This document shows positions 45,113-53,579 of a stretch of DNA of 62,465 bases, in pieces. The notes beneath the pieces were generated by a model that was given only the letters and a program-made list of their open reading frames with translations, did not search any database and was not told the origin of the DNA. Origin of the DNA: JBEBSD01 sp040394475 (lineage in GTDB: Bacteria > Bacteroidota > Bacteroidia > Cytophagales > Spirosomataceae); assembly GCA_040394475.1 (NCBI GenBank), contig JBEBSD010000033.1:1-62465 (forward strand), read 5' to 3'. Numbering within the stretch: the stretch's first letter is position 1; the number at the start of each line of letters is the position of its first letter. The translations under genes and the position numbers were made by a program.

Positions 45113-47083
45113 TTAGGGAGCCCTGTTGTTAATTTTTTTACGAAGACGGTACCGGGTTTTCCGTACGGATTCGGATGATATCCCCAGCATCCAGGCTATC
45201 TGACTGGTGGACACGTTCATTTTCTCCAGGGCATAGATACGCTCTTCGGCGTTGGTAAGGTCGCAGTATTTCATTTTGAGCTGATCCAGCTCGCCGCCAA
45301 AGGCCCGGTTAAACCGTTGCCTGAAGTTGTTCCAGTCGTCCGGGGTCAGGAGCTTCGTTTCGGCCAGGCGGTTGGTCAGTTCATCCAGTTGGGGCATCTG
45401 CTGCGTGGCGCCGGAGCGCAGCTGTTCAATCTGAGTATGGAATCCCTTCACCACTTCATTCTTTTCCTGCAGGCGTAGCATGTATTCCTGCAATTCAAGA
45501 TTAGCTTTGACTAGCTGTGCCTCTGTTTTTTCCTGTATCGCCTGCCGGATAGCCCTGTCTTTTTCGACCTGCAGGCGTTCTTTGGCTTGCCGGAGACGCA
45601 GAAGGTAATACAGTAAGGCCATCATGAGGGCCAGCGAACCGACGATACCGATGACGAGCTGCATCCTTGCACGGATACTGCGCTTGTCTGCCTGCTGAAC
45701 GGCCATGTCGGCCAGGTACTGTTGCAATTTGAGCCGGTCTTCGGCGACCTTCGCCGTCATATTGTTGTAGCGCAGGTTGGTTTCACTGCTGAGGCGGGTC
45801 AGACTATCCAGATACCGGTAGGCCATGGTTGTATTGCCTCCGGCGCTGAAATATTCATGGAATACCTGATAATAACTGAGGAAGTATTGTTCGTCACGCT
45901 GTTGCTTCCACATCGGCTCCCCCCCTGTCACCAGGCCATGCAGCCGTTCGCTTTCCCGCAGATAATGCAGCACACTGTCCTTCTCTCCGATTTTCTGCCA
46001 GATGGACGCAAGTTCCACCGCAGCATTACGGGCCAGTACGGGATGGTGGCGCCGGTTGTGCCGGTAATCCCGCATGAGCAACGGCAGGGCTTTCCGGTAC
46101 TGGCCCTGCCTGACCCATATGCCGCCGAGGTTTCCACCGGCCAGGTTTATCCAGGTCGTATCATGATACGACTCGGCCACTTCCAGGGTGCGGTTGAAAT
46201 AATAAGCCGCACTGTCCAGCCGGTTGAGCTGCATATAGGCAAGCCCCAGTGTATTATAGCGCTGTTTGTCGAGGTTCTCACTGAAAGGAGGTTGTTCAAT
46301 GGAGGCCCGCATCAGTTGGATCACCCGGTCGTAATCACGAAAATAATAATGGTTGAGCGCCATCACGTGCAGGTACTTGCCGATATCGGTGATGTGCTGC
46401 ATGCCCACTTTGTTGAACAATTCCTGCGCCTTGGCGTGGTGATAAAATGCCTCGCCGTAATGCCCCTGCTCATAATGGTGCTGGCCGATAAAATAATGAC
46501 ACACACCGATATACCGCTCATTGCCCCGCTTTTCGAAATAGTGCAAGGTGGAGTCGAACGCCGCAAGTACTTCATGGCTGTCCAGCGGAAGGAATCCCCG
46601 CTTGGCGCGGTCGTAGAAGGTAAGGTATTCCACCAGTTCGCTGTCGTTCCACAAACGGGCTATTTCCTGGATTTCATCGATGCGCTGTTTAACGGCGGCG
46701 AGGGGGGTACCGTCCTTCAGTAACTTATCTAAATGCTTAGACGCACGACTCACGCGGTCTTTTGAATGGAGGCCGGCCAGCTCTTCAACCAACACATCCA
46801 ATTTAGCCGGCTGCTGTCCCCGGGCTGTCCGGATAGGCAGACAGAGGCAGAAAATGCCTATAACCACCCAGGCCTGCTTCCTGTTCCGTTTAAGCAGCGT
46901 TCGGGCTTCCGGAACCTGCCGGAAAAAACGTGCAAAGCCGGAAAAAAAAGAGTACGAATACGGCATAGAGATGAAAAACAGGCAATAACCAATGCGATTG
47001 AATAGTTGAACCATCAGATGAGCGGTAAGTTTGCCGTCTTGCCTTTTCCAGCCGAAGCTTCCAATCCGTTTCGTAATGCCCAC
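45113..47083 (-). CDS. TPR-containing membrane regulator with C-terminal helix-turn-helix
   Basis: A protein of up to 656 residues combining an N-terminal hydrophobic leader (QAWVVIGIFCLCLPIRTARG), about ten TPR helices (e.g. YNTLGLAYMQLNRLDSAAYY), a membrane helix (MQLVIGIVGSLALMMALLYY), a coiled coil (QEYMLRLQEKNEVVKGFHTQ) and a C-terminal LuxR-like DNA-binding helix-turn-helix (TNAEERIYALEKMNVSTSQI, then MLGISSESVRKTRYRL). This layout, sensor TPRs outside and HTH inside, is common in Bacteroidota. The start is uncertain: the frame opens with GTG, and in-frame ATGs at 47014 and 46966 are possible. The shortened T9SS gene lies 99 bp downstream behind the TTTTGTCYA repeat and is a candidate target. 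Confidence 0.8.
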   Translation of the reverse strand: MGITKRIGSFGWKRQDGKLTAHLMVQLFNRIGYCLFFISMPYSYSFFSGFARFFRQVPEARTLLKRNRKQAWVVIGIFCLCLPIRTARGQQPAKLDVLVEELAGLHSKDRVSRASKHLDKLLKDGTPLAAVKQRIDEIQEIARLWNDSELVEYLTFYDRAKRGFLPLDSHEVLAAFDSTLHYFEKRGNERYIGVCHYFIGQHHYEQGHYGEAFYHHAKAQELFNKVGMQHITDIGKYLHVMALNHYYFRDYDRVIQLMRASIEQPPFSENLDKQRYNTLGLAYMQLNRLDSAAYYFNRTLEVAESYHDTTWINLAGGNLGGIWVRQGQYRKALPLLMRDYRHNRRHHPVLARNAAVELASIWQKIGEKDSVLHYLRESERLHGLVTGGEPMWKQQRDEQYFLSYYQVFHEYFSAGGNTTMAYRYLDSLTRLSSETNLRYNNMTAKVAEDRLKLQQYLADMAVQQADKRSIRARMQLVIGIVGSLALMMALLYYLLRLRQAKERLQVEKDRAIRQAIQEKTEAQLVKANLELQEYMLRLQEKNEVVKGFHTQIEQLRSGATQQMPQLDELTNRLAETKLLTPDDWNNFRQRFNRAFGGELDQLKMKYCDLTNAEERIYALEKMNVSTSQIAWMLGISSESVRKTRYRLRKKINNRAP

Positions 47084-47161
47084 CCATTGCCTGGTTAGGT
47101 CAGGGTTCGTAAAAATACTCCAAACTTTGTTTAGTGGTGCTTTTATTTCAAAGTTTTTCTA

Positions 47162-47169
47162 CAAACCTA
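47162..47169 (-). promoter_or_regulatory. candidate -7 element for the TPR/HTH regulator
   Basis: TAGGTTTG on the minus strand fits TAnnTTTG, 79-86 bp before the GTG that opens the regulator frame. No -33 partner is clear. Confidence 0.3.
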
Positions 47170-47211
47170 TACATGCATGCTGAATTACTCCTACTAATTT
47201 TACACGTAAAC

Positions 47212-47229
47212 CCCGGGCACACGCCCGGG
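47212..47229 (-). terminator. GC-rich hairpin at the AraC gene stop
   Basis: CCCGGGC (47212-47218) and GCCCGGG (47223-47229) form a perfect 7-bp stem with a 4-nt loop, beginning right at the AraC stop codon. It should be a stable end for this gene's transcript even though no T run follows. Confidence 0.5.
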
Positions 47230-48144
47230 TCAATGACGTTTTCCCCCGCCCGGAATTTTGTTCTTCCCCTGCTTACGGTATTCGCCCGGAGATAGCTGTA
47301 CGATCTTTCTGAATTGTTTGTGGAAATTTGAAAAATTGTTGAATCCGCTGGCATAGCAGACTTCGGAAATGTCGAGATTTCCCTCCATGAGCAGCTTGCA
47401 GGCATAGGCTATTCTCACTTCGGATAAATAGTGAAAATAGCTTTTCCTCGTGTGGGTCTTAAAATACCTGCAAAAGGCGGAAACAGAGTGGTGGGTCAGC
47501 GCCGTCACATCCTTCAGGCTGATCTGCTCCCTGAAGTTGTCGATGGTATACCGGTACACCTGATTGATTTTATGGGTAACCTCTTCGCTGACTTCTGTGG
47601 CGTACGGCAACGGGTTGAGGTACACAAAATCCTGCGAGCGGGACAGGATGTTGAGGAGACTGAGAAGCTCGATAACAGCGTCTGCAGGCTCGCAGCTTCG
47701 CAGCGCAAAAAGCTTTTCCAGGACTTTCGGATGTGCGGAACCGTTGAACTTCAGGCCCCGCAAGGCTCTTGCCAGCAATGCAGCAACCGGACGGAATTCA
47801 TCGATGCTGAAAAAGTCTTTTCCAAGAAACTCTTCACGGAATTGCAAGACAATCGACTCAGGAACCTCTCCCGGGTTGCGTTGGTAGAAATCGCTGTCCC
47901 GCTGCCTGGTGTGAGGCAGGTTTTTGCCGATCAGCAATAGTTCACCCTCTTCGATCGCGCTGATGCTGTTGCCGATAAAATTCGTACCCCTGCCTTTAAT
48001 ACAATAAATAAGCTCCACTTCGGGATGAAAATGCCAGGGGTTATTCCAGACTATTTCATCTCCCTTCACGACGATCGATTGCCGGATCGGAGGAATCACC
48101 TTCAACAGGTGGGGTTTCTGCGGGACACGATAGGAAGTATGCAC
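47230..48144 (-). CDS. AraC-family regulator with cupin domain, probable regulator of the apiose locus
   Basis: A 304-residue cytoplasmic regulator. The N-terminal cupin-like sensor domain (WHFHPEVELIYCIKGRGTNF, SAIEEGELLLIGKNLPHT) is typical for sugar-responsive AraC proteins, and the last ~100 residues contain two helix-turn-helix units (LKDVTALTHHSVSAFCRYFK and ISEVCYASGFNNFSNFHKQF). The gene is divergent from the seven-gene catabolic set, with about 115 bp between the start codons, the usual place for a local regulator. A TATATTTG element (48183-48190, minus strand) may be its -7 box. The effector is probably apiose or an intermediate, by inference from the neighbours. Confidence 0.88.
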   Translation of the reverse strand: MHTSYRVPQKPHLLKVIPPIRQSIVVKGDEIVWNNPWHFHPEVELIYCIKGRGTNFIGNSISAIEEGELLLIGKNLPHTRQRDSDFYQRNPGEVPESIVLQFREEFLGKDFFSIDEFRPVAALLARALRGLKFNGSAHPKVLEKLFALRSCEPADAVIELLSLLNILSRSQDFVYLNPLPYATEVSEEVTHKINQVYRYTIDNFREQISLKDVTALTHHSVSAFCRYFKTHTRKSYFHYLSEVRIAYACKLLMEGNLDISEVCYASGFNNFSNFHKQFRKIVQLSPGEYRKQGKNKIPGGGKRH

Positions 48145-48258
48145 TATATGCGCGTTTTAATCGCCATTTCTTAATCTATCTGCAAATATAGCATAGATAA
48201 TCGATCAGATGATGGAAGTAACTAGTAAAATAACAGGCTAATTTTGAACAAAAATAAT
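48145..48258. promoter_or_regulatory. divergent control region of the AraC gene and the apiose operon
   Basis: This 114-bp spacer has a minus-strand TATATTTG (48183-48190) for the AraC gene and a plus-strand TAATTTTG (48239-48246) close to the first catabolic gene; both fit TAnnTTTG. AT-rich sequence with an ATCGAT palindrome between them could hold AraC sites. No -33 boxes are clear. Confidence 0.4.
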
Positions 48259-49074
48259 ATGATACTGGGTGTGAGCAGTTTTACATATGGATGGGGCGTA
48301 GGATCAGAGGCTTTCCGGTCCCCTTTTCCACTGGATGAGAGGGACTTGCTGGACAGGACTGTGCAAATGGGGTTGCGTTGCCTGCAACTGGGGGATAACG
48401 TTCCCGTACATCTTTTGGACCAGGAACGGAGAGAACAGTTGAGAAAGACGGCAAAGGAAAATGATATCCGGCTCGAATTGGGCGCTAGAGGCATGACCCC
48501 GGCGCACCTGGAGCGATACATCGGTTTATGCGCCTATTTCTCCGCCCCGCTGCTCCGGTTTGTGATTGATGGCGAAGGCTATACTCCCGGAGCAGCTACC
48601 GTATCAGGAATACTTAAAGATATGGAGCCGGTTCTGAAAAAGCACCAGGTCGTACTCGGGATTGAAAATCATGACCGGTTCAGAAGCCGGGAGCTCGCTC
48701 ACCTTATCGACAAGGCCGGCAGCGATCATATCGGGATATGCCTGGACTGCGCGAATTCTATCGGGGCGGGCGAGGGACTGGAGCAGGTCGCAGGGGCCCT
48801 GGCTCCGCATACGGTAAACCTGCATATCAAGGATTTTAAAGTGACAAGACTCTGGCATAAGATGGGTTTTATCGTAGCCGGCGCTCCGTTTGGAGAAGGC
48901 CTCCTTGATCTCGGTTTCCTGATGGATAAGCTGAGCAGCTATGGAAAATGCAAAAGCGCGATCCTGGAGCAATGGGTACCGCCGGAAGCAAGTCCGGAGG
49001 CCTCTGTCTCCAGGGAAGCAGCCTGGGCGGAGGAAGGTATAGCGCGTTTAAAGACACTGCCTTACTTTCTATAG
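48259..49074 (+). CDS. oiaC: xylose-isomerase-like TIM barrel, candidate 3-oxo-isoapionate decarboxylase
   Basis: A 271-residue sugar phosphate isomerase/epimerase-type TIM barrel (AP endonuclease 2 superfamily). The ATG at 48259 is preferred over a TTG 15 bp upstream because it opens directly with the first strand (MILGVSSFTYGW). A metal site can be read from Glu136 (GIENHD), Asp163 (CLDCANS), His189 (NLHIKDF) and Glu237 (AILEQW). Beside ApnO-, ApsD- and ApnL-like genes the best reading is OiaC, which decarboxylates 3-oxo-isoapionate to L-erythrulose and, as I recall, belongs to this superfamily. The fold is firm; the reaction rests on context. It is the first gene of the rightward set, 84 bp before the oxidoisomerase gene. 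Confidence 0.72.
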   Translation: MILGVSSFTYGWGVGSEAFRSPFPLDERDLLDRTVQMGLRCLQLGDNVPVHLLDQERREQLRKTAKENDIRLELGARGMTPAHLERYIGLCAYFSAPLLRFVIDGEGYTPGAATVSGILKDMEPVLKKHQVVLGIENHDRFRSRELAHLIDKAGSDHIGICLDCANSIGAGEGLEQVAGALAPHTVNLHIKDFKVTRLWHKMGFIVAGAPFGEGLLDLGFLMDKLSSYGKCKSAILEQWVPPEASPEASVSREAAWAEEGIARLKTLPYFL

Positions 49075-49158
49075 GAGGATTGCAGCTCTCTGAATAGCGC
49101 GCGCCGTCAGGCGCCCGGAAAAACAAGGAATTAAACAGAAGAACATAATCATAAGACT

Positions 49159-49986
49159 ATGAAAATTACATTGATCGGCGCCGGAGGCAAAATGGGATGT
49201 CGGCTGGCCGATAATTTCGTCAAAATCCCGGACTACGAAGTCCGCTACGTGGAAACGGGAGCAAAAGGAATTGAAAACCTGCAGGCAAGAGGTCTTCCGG
49301 TCGCCCCCGCGGAGGCCGTAGTGCCTGACTCAGATGTGGTCATTCTGAGTGTGCCCGACACCGTTGTCGGACCGGTATCGCAGCTGCTGGTCCCGTTGAT
49401 GAAGCCCGCCGCCCTGGTGATGACGCTGGATCCCGCTGCGCCGCTGGACGGCGTGATCCATCACCGCGATGACCTCGGCTATCTCATCGCGCATCCCTGC
49501 CATCCGTCCGTTTTCAACTGGGAGGAAAGTGAAGCCGCTTTCCGTGATTTTTACGGGGGGATTTCCGCTAAACAGTCGATTGTAACGGCGCTGATGTTTG
49601 GAACAGAGGAGCATTACCGCCTGGGAGAACAGGTAGCCCGGGATATGTACCAACCGATCGACAACGTTCACAGGATTACGCTGGAGCAGATGGCGATCCT
49701 CGAGCCCGCGATGGTAGAGACACTCGCCCAGACCTGTATGGAAGTGGTAAAGGAAGGGTATGATGAGATTACCAGGCTGGGAGTTCCGGAAGCAGCAGCA
49801 AGAGATTTTGTGCTGGGACATCTGAGGATCCAGATTGCGGTGCTGTTCGGCGAAGTAAACGGGACTTTTTCCGATGCAGCCTATAAAATCAGTAAACGGG
49901 CACGTCCTTTGCTCTTTCGTGAAGGATGGGAAAAAATTTTCACCATGTCCGATATCAGGGAGCAGGTGAAGGATATTACACGCTGA
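49159..49986 (+). CDS. apnO: PGDH_C-type NAD-binding enzyme, candidate D-apionate oxidoisomerase
   Basis: A 275-residue enzyme with an N-terminal Rossmann domain (LIGAGGKMGCRL, glycine loop at 7-13) and the helical C-terminal domain annotated as phosphogluconate dehydrogenase C-terminal (PF16896), visible in HPCHPSVFNWEESEAAFRDF and ILEPAMVETLAQTCMEVVKE. D-apionate oxidoisomerase (ApnO), which moves a hydroxymethyl group while oxidising D-apionate to 3-oxo-isoapionate, belongs to this kind of protein. The lactonase-like, dehydrogenase-like and decarboxylase-like genes around it make this assignment likely. A different beta-hydroxyacid dehydrogenase role cannot be excluded from sequence alone. 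Confidence 0.72.
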   Translation: MKITLIGAGGKMGCRLADNFVKIPDYEVRYVETGAKGIENLQARGLPVAPAEAVVPDSDVVILSVPDTVVGPVSQLLVPLMKPAALVMTLDPAAPLDGVIHHRDDLGYLIAHPCHPSVFNWEESEAAFRDFYGGISAKQSIVTALMFGTEEHYRLGEQVARDMYQPIDNVHRITLEQMAILEPAMVETLAQTCMEVVKEGYDEITRLGVPEAAARDFVLGHLRIQIAVLFGEVNGTFSDAAYKISKRARPLLFREGWEKIFTMSDIREQVKDITR

Positions 49987-50028
49987 GCGGGAAATAAAGA
50001 ATACGAATTTTAACGCACCCGGAGTTTT

Positions 50029-51063
50029 ATGACAAAGCTGAAAGGAGCTATCATCGGAACGGGCTTCTGGGCAAACTACCAGATCCCGGCCTGGCAGGAA
50101 CTGGAGGGGGTTGAGCTGGTTGCCGCCTGCAATCGCACCCTGGCGAAAGCGGAAGAGGCAGCGCAGAAGTTTGGTATCCCGCGTGTATACACCGATGTAT
50201 CGGAAATGATTGAAGCGGAGAAGCCGGATTTTGTCGACATTATCACCGACGTGGATACGCATGCCAGGTTTACGGAAATAGCGGCCCGCCGCGGTGTTGC
50301 TGTCATCTGCCAGAAGCCCATGGCGCCGGCCCTGGAGACGGCAAGCGAAATGCTGGCTGTCTGCCGGCACGCAGGAGTAGGTTTCTATGTCCATGAGAAC
50401 TGGCGCTGGCAGGCTCCGGTACGACGACTCGGGGAGCTGCTGCAGCAGCAGCTCATCGGGGAAGTGTTTAAGGCAAAAGTATCATTTTGCTCCGGCTTTC
50501 CGGTATTTGAAAACCAACCCTTCCTGGCAGCGCATGATGAATTCATCGTGACGGATATCGGCTCGCATATCCTGGACACCTGCCGTTTTTTGTTTGGTGA
50601 AGCAAGATACCTTACCTGTCATACCGCCACTGTAAACAAAGGTATCCGGGGGGAAGATGTAGCGAATGTGCTGATGAGAATGGAAAACGGGATCTCCTGT
50701 TTCGCGGAAATGTCGTATGCGTCGGTTCCCGAAAAAGAGCCGTTTCCCCAGACGTTTATCCAGGTAGAAGGCAGCGAAGGATCGCTGTCTTTGGGCCGGG
50801 ACTACGAGATCCGGCTGACAACGCGAAAGGGTACGACAGTAATCAAAGCAGCGCCGAAGCGCTATTCCTGGGCCGACCCCGACTATGCGCTGGTACACGC
50901 CGGTATTGCCGATTGCAACCGGAATATCCTGGGCGCCCTTCAAGGTACCGGGACAGCGGAAACAACCGGAAAGGATAATTTCGAAACGGTCCGGCTGGTC
51001 CACGCCGCCTATGCATCGGCACGCAGCCATTCGACGGTAGATCTTAGAACATTTAAACGATAG
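50029..51063 (+). CDS. apsD: Gfo/Idh/MocA oxidoreductase, candidate D-apiose dehydrogenase
   Basis: A 344-residue Gfo/Idh/MocA-family enzyme: Rossmann glycine loop IIGTGFWA (10-14), the CQKP motif with catalytic-type Lys96, and the DIGSHILD segment holding the usual Asp/His pair. Details such as VICQKPMAP and HENWRWQAP resemble D-apiose dehydrogenase (ApsD), which oxidises D-apiose to D-apionolactone with NAD. The ATPase gene of the importer begins 5 bp downstream, linking uptake and the first oxidation. Family membership is certain. The apiose assignment rests on the resemblance and the gene set. Confidence 0.8.
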   Translation: MTKLKGAIIGTGFWANYQIPAWQELEGVELVAACNRTLAKAEEAAQKFGIPRVYTDVSEMIEAEKPDFVDIITDVDTHARFTEIAARRGVAVICQKPMAPALETASEMLAVCRHAGVGFYVHENWRWQAPVRRLGELLQQQLIGEVFKAKVSFCSGFPVFENQPFLAAHDEFIVTDIGSHILDTCRFLFGEARYLTCHTATVNKGIRGEDVANVLMRMENGISCFAEMSYASVPEKEPFPQTFIQVEGSEGSLSLGRDYEIRLTTRKGTTVIKAAPKRYSWADPDYALVHAGIADCNRNILGALQGTGTAETTGKDNFETVRLVHAAYASARSHSTVDLRTFKR

Positions 51064-51068
51064 AACGC

Positions 51069-52541
51069 ATGGCGCTGCTGGAAATACGAGGTCTTTCGAA
51101 ACACTTCCCGGGTGTAAAAGCGCTGGATGATGTCTCCATGACCGTACAGGCAGGGGAAGTTCACGCCCTTTGCGGTGAGAACGGAGCAGGCAAAAGCACG
51201 CTCATGAACATACTCTCCGGTAACCTGCAGCCTGATGCCGGGCAGCTGATTTTCGACGGGCGGGCGCTTAGGCTCAGAGACCCGCTTGCGGCCTTTCGTG
51301 AAGGAATCTCGATTGTGCACCAGCACCTTAGCCTGACCGATGCGCTGAGCGTCGCAGAGAATATCTTTGCCAACCGCCAGCCCACCGGCAGGTGGGGCGC
51401 CATCGATTTCGGCCGGCTGTACCGGGAATCGTCTGCATTGCTGACCCGCCTTCAGATAGACCTGGATCCGAAGGGTAAGGTCAGCGCTTTGTCTGCCGCC
51501 CAAAAGCAGATGGTGGAGATAGCCAAGGCATTGGCCAGGGAGCCGGGATTGCTGATCCTGGATGAGCCTACCGCTTCCGTTACCGACAAAGAAGTATCGG
51601 TGCTGTTCAAAATTATCAGGCGGCTCAGGCAGGAGGGCGTCGCCATCATCTATATTTCCCACCGGCTGAAAGAAGTATTTGAGATAGCCGATACCATCAC
51701 GGTGTTAAAAGACGGGAAGTTCCAGGGCTCCTTCCCGGCCCGGGATCTGGTACGCGAAGACCTTATCCGGCTGATGGTAGGCCGTGATCTGGAAAGTCAG
51801 GCGCATGGCAGTCACCGCAGGGAAGAGGTGCTTCTTGAGGCGCGCAAGTTGTCAAACAGGCATGTTCCGGAATTGAACCTGGCGCTTTTCAGGGGTGAAA
51901 TTCTCGGAATGGCCGGGCTGGTCGGCGCAGGACGTACCGGGATTGCCAGGATGTTATTCGGCGCGGATCCGCCGGAGCACGGAGAACTGTTGCTGAACGG
52001 GAAACCGGTTCAGGTGACCCACCCGGCAGCGGCTATCCGTAACGGTATTGTATACCTTCCTGAAGACCGGAAGGCGCAGAGCCTTTTTCCGCATATGTCC
52101 ATTGAAGAGACGCTGTTTTCCGCAAACCTGACCGGTAGCGGAAGCGCCGGTAACAGGAGCCTGTTTAAAGAGCGCGCCGGCATCTTTGTGAAAGCGCTCC
52201 GGATTGCAACGCCCGATATCCGGAAGAAGGTAGCCCAGTTGAGCGGGGGAAACCAGCAGAAGGTATTCCTGGCCAAATGGCTGATGCGGCAGCCGGAAGT
52301 GCTGATTGTCGACGAGCCTACGCACGGTATCGATATAGGCGCCAAACATGATGTGTATCATTTATTAAAACGGCTTGCTGCGGAAGGAAAGGGAATTATC
52401 GTGATTTCAAGCGAGCTTCCGGAGCTGCTGACCTTATGCGACCGGATCCTGGTGATCCGGGATAAAAAGATAGCGGGATGTCTTTCCCGCAGCGAAGCGT
52501 CTGAGACCCGTATCCTGGAGCTGGCAATGGGTTCGAACTGA
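51069..52541 (+). CDS. CUT2-type sugar ABC transporter ATP-binding protein
   Basis: A 490-residue fused double ATPase of the RbsA/MglA type. The first domain has Walker A GENGAGKST (36-44), the signature LSAAQKQM and Walker B LLILDEPTAS. The second has the degenerate P-loop GLVGAGRTG usual in this subfamily, the signature LSGGNQQKV and Walker B VLIVDEPTHG. It energises import of a monosaccharide with the permease and binding protein encoded next. Such importers are uncommon in Bacteroidota, which mostly pair SusCD with MFS permeases; apiose SBPs of this transporter class are known from Proteobacteria. Spacing to the permease gene is 12 bp. Confidence 0.92.
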   Translation: MALLEIRGLSKHFPGVKALDDVSMTVQAGEVHALCGENGAGKSTLMNILSGNLQPDAGQLIFDGRALRLRDPLAAFREGISIVHQHLSLTDALSVAENIFANRQPTGRWGAIDFGRLYRESSALLTRLQIDLDPKGKVSALSAAQKQMVEIAKALAREPGLLILDEPTASVTDKEVSVLFKIIRRLRQEGVAIIYISHRLKEVFEIADTITVLKDGKFQGSFPARDLVREDLIRLMVGRDLESQAHGSHRREEVLLEARKLSNRHVPELNLALFRGEILGMAGLVGAGRTGIARMLFGADPPEHGELLLNGKPVQVTHPAAAIRNGIVYLPEDRKAQSLFPHMSIEETLFSANLTGSGSAGNRSLFKERAGIFVKALRIATPDIRKKVAQLSGGNQQKVFLAKWLMRQPEVLIVDEPTHGIDIGAKHDVYHLLKRLAAEGKGIIVISSELPELLTLCDRILVIRDKKIAGCLSRSEASETRILELAMGSN

Positions 52542-52553
52542 AAAAAAGCATCT

Positions 52554-53441
52554 ATGCGAAAAATACTGGAAGACCGGATTTATTCTCTCTCCATACTACT
52601 GGTCGTAGTAATAGCGGGAGCGGGGCTAACCTACCCTGACACCTTTTTTACGATAGACAATTTCAGGCAGCTGCTGCTGAATCTCTCCATCGATACGATC
52701 GTAGCGGTGGGAATGATGCTCCTGCTGATTGCCGGTGTTTTCGACCTGTCGGTCGGGTCTGTCCTGGCATTTTCAGGATGCTTCACAGCTCATCTGCTGT
52801 TTTTCTATGAATTACCTGTTTTCTGGGCAGTAGCGGCAGGGATCGGAATGTCGGGGTTGTTAGGCGGTATCAACGGTTACCTGATCGCGTACAAAGGGAT
52901 CAATGCCATGATCCAGACGCTTGCGATGATGGGGATAGCCCGCGGGCTGGCGCTTATGGTAAGCGGAGCCGCGATACAGAACCTGCCCTACTGGTTCGGC
53001 GCGATCGGTCAGTCGAAACTGCTGGGCATCCAGATGCCGGTCTGGTATATGCTCCTGATCGTGAGCCTGTTTACCTTCCTGCTGTCGAAAACCATTTTTT
53101 TCAGGCGGTATTACTATATAGGAAGCAATGAAACCGCTGCCGCACTTTCGGGGATCCGGGTGAAAAGAATGAAAATGATCGCTTTTGTCTTCTCGGCTGT
53201 GCTGGCCGGGATAGCAGGGATATTGCTCACTTCCCGGCTGGGAACCGCACTCCCGACGATGGGAAGAGGGCTGGAGCTGAGGGTAATTACGGCGGTGATA
53301 CTCGGCGGCGCCAGTCTTAGCGGCGGCGTGGGTAAGATTCCGGGGGCCTTGCTGGGTGCGCTGTTCATGGGGATCGTGGCCAATATCATGGTGATCGCAA
53401 GGGTGTCGGGGGGTACTGGCAGGATATTATTGTCGGGGTGA
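52554..53441 (+). CDS. CUT2-type sugar ABC transporter permease, 3' end frameshifted
   Basis: A 295-residue RbsC-like inner-membrane permease with about eight membrane helices (e.g. IYSLSILLVVVIAGAGLTYP) and the family motif around GLELRVITAVILGGASLSGG. The frame ends early, after VARVSGGTGR-like residues that do not fit the family. At the G6 run 53408-53413, reading one base differently gives YWQDIIVGVILILTLWADQS and a stop at 53495-53497, which is the expected last helix and length (~323). So either one G is missing (homopolymer error) or the gene has lost its last membrane helix. If real, the importer may not work. Confidence 0.85.
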   Translation: MRKILEDRIYSLSILLVVVIAGAGLTYPDTFFTIDNFRQLLLNLSIDTIVAVGMMLLLIAGVFDLSVGSVLAFSGCFTAHLLFFYELPVFWAVAAGIGMSGLLGGINGYLIAYKGINAMIQTLAMMGIARGLALMVSGAAIQNLPYWFGAIGQSKLLGIQMPVWYMLLIVSLFTFLLSKTIFFRRYYYIGSNETAAALSGIRVKRMKMIAFVFSAVLAGIAGILLTSRLGTALPTMGRGLELRVITAVILGGASLSGGVGKIPGALLGALFMGIVANIMVIARVSGGTGRILLSG

Positions 53442-53497
53442 TCCTTATCCTTACCTTGTGGGCCGATCAGTCGCTGCAGAAGCGGTATAACGGGTGA

Positions 53498-53575
53498 GTT
53501 CGGAGATCAGCTATCGGCTATCGGAGATCAGCTATCGGAAGTCGGCTATCGGCTATCGGCTATCGGCTATCGGAT
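53498..53575 (+). repeat. CTATCGG heptamer tandem repeat
   Basis: Directly after the restored permease stop, the heptamer CTATCGG occurs at least seven times with a few interrupting variants (GATCAG, AAGTCGG), ending with four perfect copies in a row. It looks like a slippage-prone microsatellite in the middle of an operon. Confidence 0.75.
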
Positions 53576-53579
53576 CAGG

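Noticed and set aside
45722..46723. Long plus-strand open frame (333 codons)
   Set aside because: It lies entirely opposite the TPR/HTH regulator gene, whose domains are clear; the plus-strand product has no recognisable pattern.
48244..48258. TTG start for the OiaC-like protein
   Set aside because: The ATG at 48259 starts right at the first beta strand and leaves room for the -7 element; the TTG adds five polar residues with no support.
49097..49110. GCGCC/GGCGC hairpin between the first two catabolic genes
   Set aside because: Only five pairs, no T run and located within a probable operon.
49330..50394. Long minus-strand open frame (354 codons)
   Set aside because: It spans two well-supported rightward genes and has no family resemblance.
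53408..53413. Programmed ribosomal frameshift in the permease
   Set aside because: A G6 run alone is not a known slippery heptamer with a stimulatory structure, and no such structure is evident downstream; an indel or sequencing error is simpler.
53498..53575. CRISPR array
   Set aside because: The repeat unit is 7 bp with no regular spacers and there are no cas genes.
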